Shown: positions 9,743 to 20,182 of the stretch, piece by piece | How positions within the stretch are numbered: position 1 is the first letter of the stretch | Layout of the letters: each line of letters opens with the position of its first letter | Source: UBA1926 sp002337215 | Lineage (GTDB): Bacteria; Planctomycetota; Phycisphaerae; Phycisphaerales; UBA1924 | Reading direction: 5' to 3' | NCBI GenBank assembly: GCA_963973795.1 | Contig: CAXBAF010000001.1 | Span: forward strand, 1 to 64,000 | Length of the DNA: 64,000 nucleotides | Notes under the pieces: model-generated | The model's database searches: none | Seen by the model: only the letters and a program-made list of their open reading frames with translations | What the model was told of the DNA's origin: nothing | Program-made: the position numbers and the translations under genes

Positions 9743-11188
9743 ATGCACCAGGATCACACCCCCCGTTCGATCGTCGTCAACTCCGGACTCGCGGTTTGCC
9801 TCGCCGGCTTTGCTGGCGGCCTGACCGGGTGCTCAACGCTCGGGACCGATGCCAAAGCGTCGAATGAGCCCGCGCCGCGGAATGAATCCCCGGTGGTGCT
9901 CCAGGATCGCGGGCCTTCTGAAAACGTGAAGTCGATCTCCATGGACGGGCTGTTCCAGCCCAAGCCGGATCCGTTCCTCGAAGGCGAGAACAGCGACGAC
10001 GCGTGGCGGGTCGTCGAGGCGACCGCCTTCGCGGAGCGGAACCCGGTGCCGGCCTACACCAAGAAGGTCGACAAGACCAACACCGGGCCCAACCTCGCCG
10101 CGAGCCTGTACGGCTCGCTGATGGAGACCCCCGGCTCGATCCCCCAGCGGGCCGAGGAGCCCGGCTTCCAGACCAGCAACTCGCGTCAGGTGACCTTCAC
10201 CGGCGAGGGCAGCGACTTCGACCCGATCGTCAGCAAGGACGGCCGGTACCTCATCTATTCGAGCACCCAGCACAGCTCGACGGCGGACATCTACATCAAG
10301 CAGATCAACAGCCGGGTCATCACCCGTCTGACGACCGACCCGGCCCAGGACGTCATGCCCTCGCTGAGCCCCGACGGGACGCGCATCGCGTTCGCCAGCA
10401 ACCGGAGCGGGAACTGGGATATCTGGGTGATGCCCGTCACCGGCGGCAAGGCGATCCAGGTCAGCACCGATCAGGCGCACGAACTGCACCCCTCGTGGTC
10501 GCCCGATGGCAGCCACCTGGTCTTCAGCCGGCTCGGGACAAGCTCGGGACGGTGGGAGTTGTGGGTCAGCGATCCGTACGACGCGTTGGCGAGCCAGCAC
10601 ATCGGGTACGGCCTGTTCCCCGAGTGGAGCCCCGTCGCGGGCACCGGCGTGAACGGTGGCGACAAGATCCTTTTCCAGCGCAGCCGGGAGCGGGGCGGGC
10701 GGACGTTCGGCGTCTGGACCCTCGATTACAACCTCACGAGCAACCAGGCGGGGCACGAGACGCAGATCGTCAGCGACCCCGACCTCGCGTACATCAACCC
10801 CGCGTTCAGCCCCGACGGCATGTGGATCAGCTATTCGGCGGTGCCCAACCCCGAGAAGTGGATCGGCAGCGGCTCGGAGTTCAGCCCGCCCAGCGCGTCG
10901 GTCTGGATGATCGGCATGGACGGCCGGGGAGAGATGCCGCTGACCCAGGGCAACACGGTGGACCTGATGCCCGCGTGGAGCCCCGACGGGACGGTGTTCT
11001 TCGTGAGCAACCGGACGGGCCATGAGAACCTGTGGTCGGTGGACGCCTCCCCGGCGCTGCTGACCGCGTCGGGTGGCTCGCCGTTCTTCAACAACGACAG
11101 CACGGGTCTCGCCGGCGAGATCCGCCGGGTGAACCCCAATGCGAACAACCGGGATTCGTTCGCGACGGTCCCGACCGACGAGCCCTGA
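9743..11188 (+). CDS. TolB-like PD40 beta-propeller lipoprotein
   Basis: 481 aa from ATG 9743, which follows GCAGGAGAGG and begins a lipoprotein signal ending in GGLTGC (Cys about residue 30); the frame is open further upstream. After a linker, PD40/WD40-like repeats run from about residue 140 to the end, with recurring SPDGTRIAFASNRSGNWDIW and WSPDGSHLVFSR motifs. These are the blades of a TolB-like propeller. The protein is probably anchored to a membrane and faces the periplasm. It could act in envelope complexes or as a carbohydrate/peptide-binding scaffold; the exact role is unknown. A strong terminator follows at 11276. Confidence 0.87.
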   Translation: MHQDHTPRSIVVNSGLAVCLAGFAGGLTGCSTLGTDAKASNEPAPRNESPVVLQDRGPSENVKSISMDGLFQPKPDPFLEGENSDDAWRVVEATAFAERNPVPAYTKKVDKTNTGPNLAASLYGSLMETPGSIPQRAEEPGFQTSNSRQVTFTGEGSDFDPIVSKDGRYLIYSSTQHSSTADIYIKQINSRVITRLTTDPAQDVMPSLSPDGTRIAFASNRSGNWDIWVMPVTGGKAIQVSTDQAHELHPSWSPDGSHLVFSRLGTSSGRWELWVSDPYDALASQHIGYGLFPEWSPVAGTGVNGGDKILFQRSRERGGRTFGVWTLDYNLTSNQAGHETQIVSDPDLAYINPAFSPDGMWISYSAVPNPEKWIGSGSEFSPPSASVWMIGMDGRGEMPLTQGNTVDLMPAWSPDGTVFFVSNRTGHENLWSVDASPALLTASGGSPFFNNDSTGLAGEIRRVNPNANNRDSFATVPTDEP

Positions 11189-11275
11189 TTGACCATTCCG
11201 GCGGGTGAGCACCCGCGCGATGTCCGAGGCCCGCTCGGTGGAGATCACCGGTGGATCCGGACGATGAAAAGCGAT

Positions 11276-11305
11276 GGCTCGCGGGTCGATCCGCGAGCCT
11301 TCTTT
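11276..11305 (+). terminator. Rho-independent terminator
   Basis: A perfect 9-bp stem GGCTCGCGG (11276-11284) and CCGCGAGCC (11291-11299) with a 6-base loop is followed by TTCTTT. It lies 88 bp after the beta-propeller gene and before the next lipoprotein gene, so the two are separate transcription units. Confidence 0.85.
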
Positions 11306-11351
11306 GAGACGATGAACACCCGGGGGACTCCGGGCGGGACGGCAGGACGCC

Positions 11352-12134
11352 ATGACAAGTGCACAGATCATGCTCACACGGCCCGCGCGATTCGTCTCGC
11401 GGGTCCTCGCCGGGTGCGTGTGCTGGGCTGTCGCCTTCGCGGCGGCGCCGGGCTGCGCATCCAAACCCGAGCTGATGCCCCCGGGGGTGACGGTTTCGCC
11501 CTACGCGGCGGACGCGGCGATCGCGGTGATCCCGCTCCGCAACGAAAGCGGCGCCTCGTTCCTGGATTCCGACGCGGTGACCGACAAGGTCATCGCCGAG
11601 CTGAACCAGGTGCGCGGGCTGACATGCCTGCCTCTGAACCGGACGATCGAGGCGATGCGGGCGCTGGAACTCCCAGCGGTCACAACACCTATTCAGGCCC
11701 AGCAGGTCGCGAATGCCATGGGGGTGGACGGGATCGTCGCGGGAACCATCACGGCCTACGACCCGTATGACCCTCCGGTGCTCGGCCTCTCTCTGGCGCT
11801 CTATGCCCAGCCTTCGCTGGGCGGCGATTCGGGTGGCCCGCTCAGTGACCCGCGTCTCCTGTCGTTTCAGGCGACGGACGCGGCGTACACCGGCGCGTCG
11901 TCAAACGAGCCCGCGTCGGTCGAGAGCGTGCACCTCGATGCCCGCAGCCATGATGTGCTGCTGGCGCTGAAGCGATACGCCGAGGGCCGCACGGAGGCGC
12001 GTTCGGCGCTCGATTGGCGGTTGTATACCGCGAGCATGGATCTGTACACGAAATTCGGCGCGCACGAAGCGGTCCGGGGGTTGCTCGATCATGAGTGGCT
12101 CCGGCTCGCACGGTACGGGCGTGCACAGAACTAG
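11352..12134 (+). CDS. Exported lipoprotein resembling CsgG/GNA1162-type proteins
   Basis: 260 aa. The N-terminal signal ends at AAPGC (Cys about residue 35), a weak lipobox. The mature part starts with AVIPLRNESG, then VTDKVIAELNQV, and later MGVDGIVAGTITAYDPYDPP. This order (strand with Asn-Glu-Ser-Gly, helix, then a Gly-rich strand with GTI) resembles the nucleotide-free CsgG/TolB-N-like fold of GNA1162 and related lipoproteins. The C-terminal third is helical. The role is unknown; an envelope-assembly accessory is an inference. Confidence 0.65.
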   Translation: MTSAQIMLTRPARFVSRVLAGCVCWAVAFAAAPGCASKPELMPPGVTVSPYAADAAIAVIPLRNESGASFLDSDAVTDKVIAELNQVRGLTCLPLNRTIEAMRALELPAVTTPIQAQQVANAMGVDGIVAGTITAYDPYDPPVLGLSLALYAQPSLGGDSGGPLSDPRLLSFQATDAAYTGASSNEPASVESVHLDARSHDVLLALKRYAEGRTEARSALDWRLYTASMDLYTKFGAHEAVRGLLDHEWLRLARYGRAQN

Positions 12135-12325
12135 CGGCCACGTCGGATTTTTCCCGGCGTTGAGAGGCCGGTGAGGAATCGACGGTGGATGACCGGAGAT
12201 TGAACAAGACAGCGGCGGGCGGGGCGGGGCGTGGACTCCCCGATCGGTCGTTGTGTGACGTTGCTCGCGGCGAGGGATCGCACGGGCGCGGTGGAATGGC
12301 TCAACCGAGCCGTTGGAGGCTTTGA

Positions 12326-13366
12326 ATGTCTGTGCTCCCCCTGACCGACGCCTTTGCGGGCTACCTGACCGACGAGCGGCACTTCAGCCCCTACACCGCG
12401 CGGTGCTACGGCGCCGACCTGCGGCAGTACGTCGAGTTCCTGAGCGATGAACACGGGATCGAGATCAACATCGACACCGAGCGGGCCGCGTTCGAGAAGC
12501 GCCGGAAGGCCGCTGAGAACGGACCCGGAGAGGTCGTCGCGTCGATCGAGCCGACCACGCTGACCGGACACATTCTCACCGCCGACGCGGACAAGATCCG
12601 CGCGTACCTGACCTTCCTGGGCGAGAAGCAGTACTCCCCGGCGACGACGGCGCGGAAGATCGCGACGCTGCGGTCGTTCTTCAAGTGGGCGAACCGGTGC
12701 GGCTACTGCGAGTCCAACCCGATGACGCTTATCCGCACGCCGCGCCAGAACAAGCGGCTTCCCAAGGCGATCACCGTGGAACAGGTCGAGCGTCTGCTGA
12801 GCGCACCGGGTGATCGTGACGTCCTCGGACGACGCGACCGTGCGATGCTGGAAACCATTTACTCGACCGGTATCCGCGTGAGCGAACTCGTTGGGCTCGA
12901 CCTGAGCGACCTCGATACCGAGGCCGAGTCGATGCATGTCCGCGGCAAGGGCAAGAAGGAACGGCTCGTGCCCCTCGGCACGCACGCGCTCGCCGCGATC
13001 AAGCGGTACGTGGACATGGTCGAGGCGGACGTCCGCTACGGCGGCGCACTCCGCGAGGCGAAGGCCAACGGCGGGGCGGGCCACCCGCTGTTTATCAACA
13101 AGCACGGCAAGCGTCTGAGCTCGCGTTCGGTCCGCCGGAAGCTCGACAAGTACCTGCGTGAGGCCGGGCTGGATTCGACGATCAGCCCGCACACGCTGCG
13201 GCACTCGTTCGCGACGCACCTTCTCGACAACGGCGCGGACCTGCGCAGCGTTCAGGAGTTGCTGGGCCACCAGAGCCTGAGCACGACGCAGGTCTACACG
13301 CACCTGACGACCGACCGGATGCGCGAGGCGTACGACAAGGCGCACCCGCGGGCCGAGGCGAGCTGA
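12326..13366 (+). CDS. xerD: Tyrosine recombinase of the XerC/XerD family
   Basis: 346 aa. The N-terminal SAM-like core-binding domain is followed by the catalytic domain. The active-site residues are visible: Arg in STGIRVSELVGLD, Lys in GKGKKERLVPL, His and Arg in HTLRHSFATHLLDNGADLRS, His in LLGHQSLSTTQ and the nucleophile Tyr in VYTHLT. It resolves chromosome dimers at dif, or acts as a related site-specific recombinase. It is about 45 residues longer than usual because of an insertion in the N-terminal domain (about residues 46-95). C versus D cannot be settled from this gene alone. There is no mobile-element gene beside it. Confidence 0.9.
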   Translation: MSVLPLTDAFAGYLTDERHFSPYTARCYGADLRQYVEFLSDEHGIEINIDTERAAFEKRRKAAENGPGEVVASIEPTTLTGHILTADADKIRAYLTFLGEKQYSPATTARKIATLRSFFKWANRCGYCESNPMTLIRTPRQNKRLPKAITVEQVERLLSAPGDRDVLGRRDRAMLETIYSTGIRVSELVGLDLSDLDTEAESMHVRGKGKKERLVPLGTHALAAIKRYVDMVEADVRYGGALREAKANGGAGHPLFINKHGKRLSSRSVRRKLDKYLREAGLDSTISPHTLRHSFATHLLDNGADLRSVQELLGHQSLSTTQVYTHLTTDRMREAYDKAHPRAEAS

Positions 13367-13514
13367 GCAAGCACCCATAAACCGGTGGCGACGGAGCCCA
13401 TATTGGCTCGCGGGATGCCGCTGTGATTCAAGCCCCCGTGCTTGAAGGCCGACGACACGATCGTTGGAACGCGCTCTCGGACGGTGCGTTCACATCGCTC
13501 GGCGGGAGTCTTTG

Positions 13515-15419
<1,905 letters not shown>

Positions 15420-15455
15420 AGAGTGCCGGCTTGGTCAGCGGCCCGCAGAAAAGGC

Positions 15456-15476
15456 CTCCCCGGATTCTCCGGGGAG
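15456..15476 (+). terminator. Hairpin after the hybrid kinase gene, possible terminator
   Basis: An 8-bp stem CTCCCCGG (15456-15463) and CCGGGGAG (15469-15476) closes the loop ATTCT. There is no T tract. The central 17 bases recur exactly at 28322-28338, after another plus-strand gene. It sits between two convergent genes, which suits a bidirectional terminator or RNA-stabilising hairpin. Confidence 0.5.
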
Positions 15477-15522
15477 ACTTGCGTAGTTCGGAATCGGATG
15501 AAGGAAGAGTTCGGCGTGTCGG

Positions 15523-16071
15523 TCACGACGCGACGGCGTCGCGGAGGTCGCGAACCTTGTCATGACCCTGCTTCACCTCTGTGTACTGACGCTCCAGCAC
15601 GAGTTTGACGTCGGACTCCGGCACCTCGGAGATCGCGCTCTCGTACCGCTCCTTGATCGCGTCCTCGCCGCGCTCTGCCTCGGCGAGCACGGCGTGGTCG
15701 TCCCCGCCCTGAACAGCGCCGCGGGCGGTCAGCCACCAGCGGTGGACCGTGCCCTTGATTCTGCCCGAGTCCTCCGCTTCTTCATCGGTCAGGTTGACGA
15801 TGCCTCGAAGCTCCGCGGCGTGGGCCGCGCGGTGTGTCCCGATCTGGCGGAAGAGCGACGCGGGGTCGTCCCGCTCGATGGTCTCGGCCGCTGACTCGAA
15901 GCCACGAGCACTGTCAATGTTGATGCGGATGAGATCCTGAAGTTGGACCCGGCTATTCGGTCCTTCTATGCAAGCTGCAGGGTGGATCAGTGTGCCACCA
16001 AGAACCGGACCGCGTCGCGTTGATCGCCGGAGACACGAGCGCGTCCGTGTGCCGTGCCTGATCAGATTCAT
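15523..16071 (-). CDS. PA2169-like four-helix-bundle protein (DUF2383)
   Basis: 182 aa from ATG 16071; a GTG at 16161 and an ATG at 16149 are in frame, and the conserved domain only begins near residue 42 of the chosen form, so the true start could be different. The domain runs from VQLQDLIRINIDSARGF through ELRGIV and GTVHRWWLTARGAV to GEDAIKERYE and RQYTEVKQGHDKVRDL, the ferritin-like four-helix bundle of the DUF2383/PA2169 family. Proteins of this family are small, soluble and of unknown function, often stress related. It converges on the hybrid kinase gene. Confidence 0.8.
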   Translation of the reverse strand: MNLIRHGTRTRSCLRRSTRRGPVLGGTLIHPAACIEGPNSRVQLQDLIRINIDSARGFESAAETIERDDPASLFRQIGTHRAAHAAELRGIVNLTDEEAEDSGRIKGTVHRWWLTARGAVQGGDDHAVLAEAERGEDAIKERYESAISEVPESDVKLVLERQYTEVKQGHDKVRDLRDAVAS

Positions 16072-16276
16072 GGCTGATAATCCGGTCCCTCGTGCTTGAT
16101 TTTGCGGCTCTGAACGCGGATTATCCTTGCGGTTGAGACTCAGTCTCATTTTCGATGACACGCAGTGTCGGCGAGCGTGCTGGGCCAGGTGTCGCGACGC
16201 CTATCCCGGGAATCGGTGGTTCATCGCTCGCATTCGTGTCGCTCGGCTTCAGTTGCCCGCTCGGAAAGGCAAGGAC

Positions 16277-17254
16277 TTGATCGCACACCTCACTCCCGTT
16301 CGGCGGCTCGCTACAGACAGCACGGCCCGGCCAGCGTTTACGCTGATCGAACTCCTTGTCGTGATCGCGATCATCGCGCTGCTGATTGGGATCCTGCTCC
16401 CCGCGCTCGGGTCGGCTCGATCGAGCGCACAGGCGACGGCAAACATGGCGAATCTCCGCTCGCTGGGGCAGGGCATTACGCTTTACCTGGGCGATCACGA
16501 CGAACTGATGCCCTTCCGTTTGCCGCCCGGCGAGGTGCATGAGTCGTCGGGTAGGCCCCGCGCTCGTTGGCACTTCGCGATGGGCGACTATGTCGGGCAG
16601 CCCTACGCCCCGCGTGATGCCGAGGAATGGGCGGCGTTCACAGGGGGCGAGGACGGCGGCGCGCGCAACGACGACATGGACCGCATCGACAATGATGTTT
16701 TCCGAGATCCGACGCACGATGTCGAGGACTACCGGGCCGACAACGGGGAGATCAAGGCCCTCCGCAACGGGTCGTACGGCTACAACTACCACTACCTCGG
16801 CAACACTCGCGACGAGGGCCCCGGCGGGTCGGCCGCGAACTTTCCGGTTCGCCTCTCGGCGATTCGGGCGCACTCGCGCACGGTGGTCTTCGCCGACAGC
16901 ATGGGCAACCAGAACCGGATCGCGACGACGGGCAACCGCGAGCACGCGTACACGCTTGACCCACCCAGACTCGACACCGAGCACAACGGGGCGGCGACCT
17001 TCGCCCAGGACGACGGGCCCAGCCCGGCCGACCCGCGGCACGGGGGCAAGGCAACGGTCGCGTTCCTGGACGGGCACGCGAGCCGGATGACGCAGGCCGA
17101 ACTGGGCTACATCCCAGACCCGAACCCGGCGGCGGCGGGGCGCGCGGTCGATGGTCGCGTGCTGGAGGACCTGGGGGACAACAGCCTGTGGAACGGGCTG
17201 GGGTTCGATGACGCGGCCGAGGACCAGAACGGCCTGATCCGACCTCAGCCGTGA
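16277..17254 (+). CDS. Type II secretion/type IV pilus-like prepilin with planctomycete-type C-terminal domain
   Basis: About 325 aa if translation starts at TTG 16277, preceded by AAAGGCAAGG; an in-frame TTG at 16127 would add 50 residues unlike a prepilin leader. The leader is short and basic and runs into AFTLIELLVVIAIIALLIGI, the class III prepilin cleavage/methylation motif. The residue before Phe is Ala, not the usual Gly. The rest is a pseudopilin head with a GYNYHYLGN stretch and a late VAFLDGHASRM motif of the His-x-Asp-Gly kind typical of planctomycete prepilin-like proteins. Its last 244 bases have a diverged copy at 18894-19131. Confidence 0.8.
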   Translation: MIAHLTPVRRLATDSTARPAFTLIELLVVIAIIALLIGILLPALGSARSSAQATANMANLRSLGQGITLYLGDHDELMPFRLPPGEVHESSGRPRARWHFAMGDYVGQPYAPRDAEEWAAFTGGEDGGARNDDMDRIDNDVFRDPTHDVEDYRADNGEIKALRNGSYGYNYHYLGNTRDEGPGGSAANFPVRLSAIRAHSRTVVFADSMGNQNRIATTGNREHAYTLDPPRLDTEHNGAATFAQDDGPSPADPRHGGKATVAFLDGHASRMTQAELGYIPDPNPAAAGRAVDGRVLEDLGDNSLWNGLGFDDAAEDQNGLIRPQP

Positions 17255-17260
17255 GTCGAT

Positions 17261-18556
17261 TCAGCGACCCACGGGCAGCGTGAGCACCGGCTTGATCGAC
17301 GGGCGTTCGCCGCTCTGCAAGGTAAACAGGTGCCGCAGAAGCAGGAAGCTCGACTTGGTCGTCTCGTCGTCGTCAGCGATGGAGAACCACCGGCCCCGGT
17401 GCACGGCCGTGACGGCGGCGTCGCGCGGGCGCGACGGTGCGTGGTCGATCTTGAATAAGCCCGACAAGACGGCGTCCCATTCAAACGGCTCGCCGTTTGG
17501 CTTCCTGGTGACAGTCACCGAGCCGTTCTCGATATCGTCCGGGGGCGGGTTCACCCCGTGGGACATGAAGTACAGCACGCCCAGCAGCGACCGGGTGTTG
17601 ACCACGATCTGCGTCAAGGGCTCGCGTCCCGGCTCTTCGGCCACGCTCGCGAGGGAGGCGTCCGCCCGACGCCGATCCCGGTCCGCGTTGTCCTGCGAGA
17701 CCACGTCGTAGTCCGACAGCGCGGGATCGAGCCGAAGCAGTGAGCGGAGCCGCTGCACGAGGGGCTCGGCGTCGCGTCGTGTCGCCGCCTCCGCGTCGAT
17801 GCGCATCATCAGCCGGCGTTCCTGGATCGTCGGCTGGTAGTCGTTGGTGCCCTCGACGCGTTTGAATTCGATGCCGTCCTTCGCGGCGACGAGCAGGTCC
17901 TCGCCCGAGAGCTGGGTTCGTGGGATCGGATCGGAGAACGCGGTGTCGCGGAGGCCGAACTCGAAGTCGATGACCCCTTCCTCGGCGAGGGCCCGGATCA
18001 GCTCAACCGCCTCCAAGAACTCTGCGTATTCGGGCTCTGTCCTTGGTGTCGGGCCCGACGCGGTGTCGGCGTAGCGGAGCCCGTTGATGTCCTCGACGGT
18101 CATCCGCAGCACGCGGTCGGCCCGCCAGCCCGATTCCGCGAGCAACGCGATATTGTTCACGCTGATCGGTTCGAGCATGTCGCGTTCGAACGCCTCGCCG
18201 CTCAGGAACCCGAACGTGATCGTGGGACGCTCGGCGTAGTCGAACCCGCCCCCGATGCCCAGCGTGTTGCCCCGTCCCTCGGGGATCGTCCCGTTCACCG
18301 ACGCGGAGCCCCCGACCTCGAACTGCGTCGAGATGCTGCTCACGCTCAGATAGACCGGATGATCGCGGTAGCGGAGCCGGACGAGGTTGACGAGAAGCTG
18401 TTCGGACTGGGCGATCCGGACCGCGTCGCTGTATTGGGCGCTCGAGACGGGGACGGTGCGCGGGCCGAGTTGGCACCCAGCGAGCAACCCCGCGATGAGG
18501 CTGATCGATGCCGTCTGGAGGAGTGCTCGAAACGAAAATGGTGCGCTTCGTGACAT
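17261..18556 (-). CDS. Uncharacterised lipoprotein of the NLVRLRYRD type
   Basis: 431 aa from ATG 18556, with GGAG six bases upstream and a clear lipoprotein signal ending in LIAGLLAGC. Just after the signal the mature protein reads SEQLLVNLVRLRYRDHPVYL followed by VSSISTQFE, a motif I recall from uncharacterised lipoproteins of proteobacteria and planctomycetes. The middle is Asp/Arg-rich and helical; the end is mixed. Probably anchored in the outer membrane; function unknown. It lies between the prepilin gene and the first chimeric scar, ends 6 bp after the convergent prepilin gene, and is transcribed against it. Confidence 0.75.
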   Translation of the reverse strand: MSRSAPFSFRALLQTASISLIAGLLAGCQLGPRTVPVSSAQYSDAVRIAQSEQLLVNLVRLRYRDHPVYLSVSSISTQFEVGGSASVNGTIPEGRGNTLGIGGGFDYAERPTITFGFLSGEAFERDMLEPISVNNIALLAESGWRADRVLRMTVEDINGLRYADTASGPTPRTEPEYAEFLEAVELIRALAEEGVIDFEFGLRDTAFSDPIPRTQLSGEDLLVAAKDGIEFKRVEGTNDYQPTIQERRLMMRIDAEAATRRDAEPLVQRLRSLLRLDPALSDYDVVSQDNADRDRRRADASLASVAEEPGREPLTQIVVNTRSLLGVLYFMSHGVNPPPDDIENGSVTVTRKPNGEPFEWDAVLSGLFKIDHAPSRPRDAAVTAVHRGRWFSIADDDETTKSSFLLLRHLFTLQSGERPSIKPVLTLPVGR

Positions 18557-18784
18557 GCTGACTCCGATTCGGGGTGAAGTGAGATCAGTTCGCTTCGACA
18601 CGAGAAGGGCGGACTCTGACTCCCTGACACTGGCTTCCGGAGTCCGGCCTTTCGACGCCGCGTCCTCGCGGATGCAAGGCATTCCACGCGCGATGCTCGT
18701 TCGGCTGCGGTCACGGCCCCGACGAGACAACAAGACAGGAGCGGCTTGGTGCGCGGTGGATGCCGTGGATGAAGCCGATGGTGA

Positions 18785-19131
18785 ATGTTCGACCGACTTT
18801 CAGACGGGTTCAACGGGGTCTTCCGCAAGCTCAGCGGGCAGGGGACCATCTCCAAGAAGAATATCGTCGACGCGATGGACGAAGTGCGCACGGCGACGGG
18901 CTCAGCCGGGCCGACCCGCGGCACGGCGGCACGGCAACAGTCGCGTTCCTGGACGGGCACGCGAGCCGGATGACACAGACCGAATTGGGCGACATCCCAG
19001 ACCCGAACCCGGCGGCAGGCGGCCGCACGGTGGTGGGGCGGGTGCTCGAGGACCTCGGCGACAACAGCCTCTGGAACGGGTTGGGGTATGACGATCTCGC
19101 CGAAGGCGAGGGCGGGTTGGTGCGGCCCTGA
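18785..19131 (+). pseudogene. Chimeric gene scar: 5' end of ffh joined to 3' end of the prepilin-like gene
   Basis: Bases 18785-18892 copy the first 36 codons of ffh (20183-20290): by my alignment 9 of 108 positions differ, 7 of them synonymous, and none of the 36 codons is gapped. From 18894 to the stop at 19131 the sequence matches the last 244 bases of the prepilin gene (from 17011), including VAFLDGHASRM and LEDLGDNSLWNGLG, with some indels. The two halves are in different reading frames, so no fused protein of both parts is made. Similarity stops close to the ffh start codon and the prepilin stop. This looks like a recombination junction; see findings. Confidence 0.85.
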
Positions 19132-19294
19132 CCGGGCTCGCTGATTCCGGATACTTGTTTATTGTTCGGTGAGGTGTGCGCAGAAAACGTCGCGCAGACG
19201 GAGTTCGATGCACGGATTTGCTGGCAATAACCATAACAAGGGGTATTTTCGTTTCCGCTTGTGGCCTTCATGCCACCAGGGAAGGGACGAATAC

Positions 19295-19951
19295 ATGAAA
19301 ACGCATCTGTACAGCGCCGCGATCGTTGCCGGCACCTCGGCCGCGTCCGTGCTCGCGGCTCCGACGATTGTCAACGGCGATTTCAACGGGACGCCGAGCA
19401 TCGCATCCGCGCCGGCCGGGTGGGACATCGCGATGGCGACGCCCGATGTCGTGAACGCCTTCGGCCCGTTCAACAACACGGGCATCGGCTGGACCGCGTC
19501 TCCGAACGGGGGCACCTTTGTGCGCACAAACGGTGTGGGCAACGAGCAGACCGAGGCGATCTCGCAGGTCGTGACCGGCTTCGAAGCGGGCGGCACGTAC
19601 CGGTTCGATTTCTCGGTCACCAATCTCGGGTTCCGCAACGCGGGCAACGGGGCGTGGAGCGGTTTCGACGGGTTCTACCAGTTCTTCGCAGACGGGACCC
19701 TGATCGGCACGAGCCAGACCGTCAGCAAGCAGGCATCGTCGAGCGATGCGATTGTCTGGGAAGCGGCGAGCATCGAGTTTGTCGCCGTCGCGGAGTCTTT
19801 CACGCTCGAGATCCGGGGCGAAACGGTGGGGGCAGCGTTTGAGATCGCGTACCTCGGCATCGACGGCGTGTCGGCTTCTCTCGTTCCTGCGCCGGGTGCG
19901 GCTGTCCTGCTCGGCCTCGGTGGGCTGACCGCGACGCGTCGCCGGCGATAG
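19295..19951 (+). CDS. PEP-CTERM-like exported protein
   Basis: 218 aa from ATG 19295 (GGGAAGGGA upstream). A signal peptide ends near SVLAAPTI. The mature part looks like a beta-sandwich: NGDFNGTPS at the start, TYRFDFSVTNLG in the middle and LEIRGETVGAAFEIAYLGIDGV near the end, as in choice-of-anchor or carbohydrate-binding-like domains. The C-terminus is VPAPGAAVLLGLGGL followed by TATRRRR: a Pro-rich motif, hydrophobic segment and Arg cluster, the PEP-CTERM sorting signal pattern in its planctomycete form (VPAPG in place of VPEPS). Followed at once by a strong terminator. Confidence 0.82.
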   Translation: MKTHLYSAAIVAGTSAASVLAAPTIVNGDFNGTPSIASAPAGWDIAMATPDVVNAFGPFNNTGIGWTASPNGGTFVRTNGVGNEQTEAISQVVTGFEAGGTYRFDFSVTNLGFRNAGNGAWSGFDGFYQFFADGTLIGTSQTVSKQASSSDAIVWEAASIEFVAVAESFTLEIRGETVGAAFEIAYLGIDGVSASLVPAPGAAVLLGLGGLTATRRRR

Positions 19952-19982
19952 GTCTCGGAGCGTCTTGTTCTCATGATCCATG

Positions 19983-20008
19983 AACGCCCCTTCACCGGGG
20001 CGTTTTTT
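19983..20008 (+). terminator. Rho-independent terminator
   Basis: An 8-bp perfect stem AACGCCCC (19983-19990) and GGGGCGTT (19997-20004) with loop TTCACC is followed by a run of six T counted from the stem end. It ends the PEP-CTERM-like gene. Confidence 0.92.
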
Positions 20009-20182
20009 CTATGCCCGCGAGTCGTTCGGCTGTGCGGGGATGCTGGGCGGCTTCCGTCCGGCAGAGCTCGATCTTGGCCTAGACTCCGATCGGTCAAGCC
20101 TTGACAACCGATCCGGAGAACTCCCCGGGAACCGGTGCGCTGTTCGTAAAGCACGAGCACGCCGGGACTGGGGCGTGGCAGC

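Noticed and set aside
12326..13366. Recombinase as integrase of a genomic island
   Set aside because: All catalytic residues and the XerC/D C-terminus are standard, and no attachment repeat, phage or transfer gene is nearby. The tRNA-Glu is 12 kb away without a matching repeat seen.
18760..19131. A functional small prepilin gene at 18760
   Set aside because: It lacks the FTLIE leader entirely and carries only the C-terminal part; its first codons are the ffh copy in another frame.
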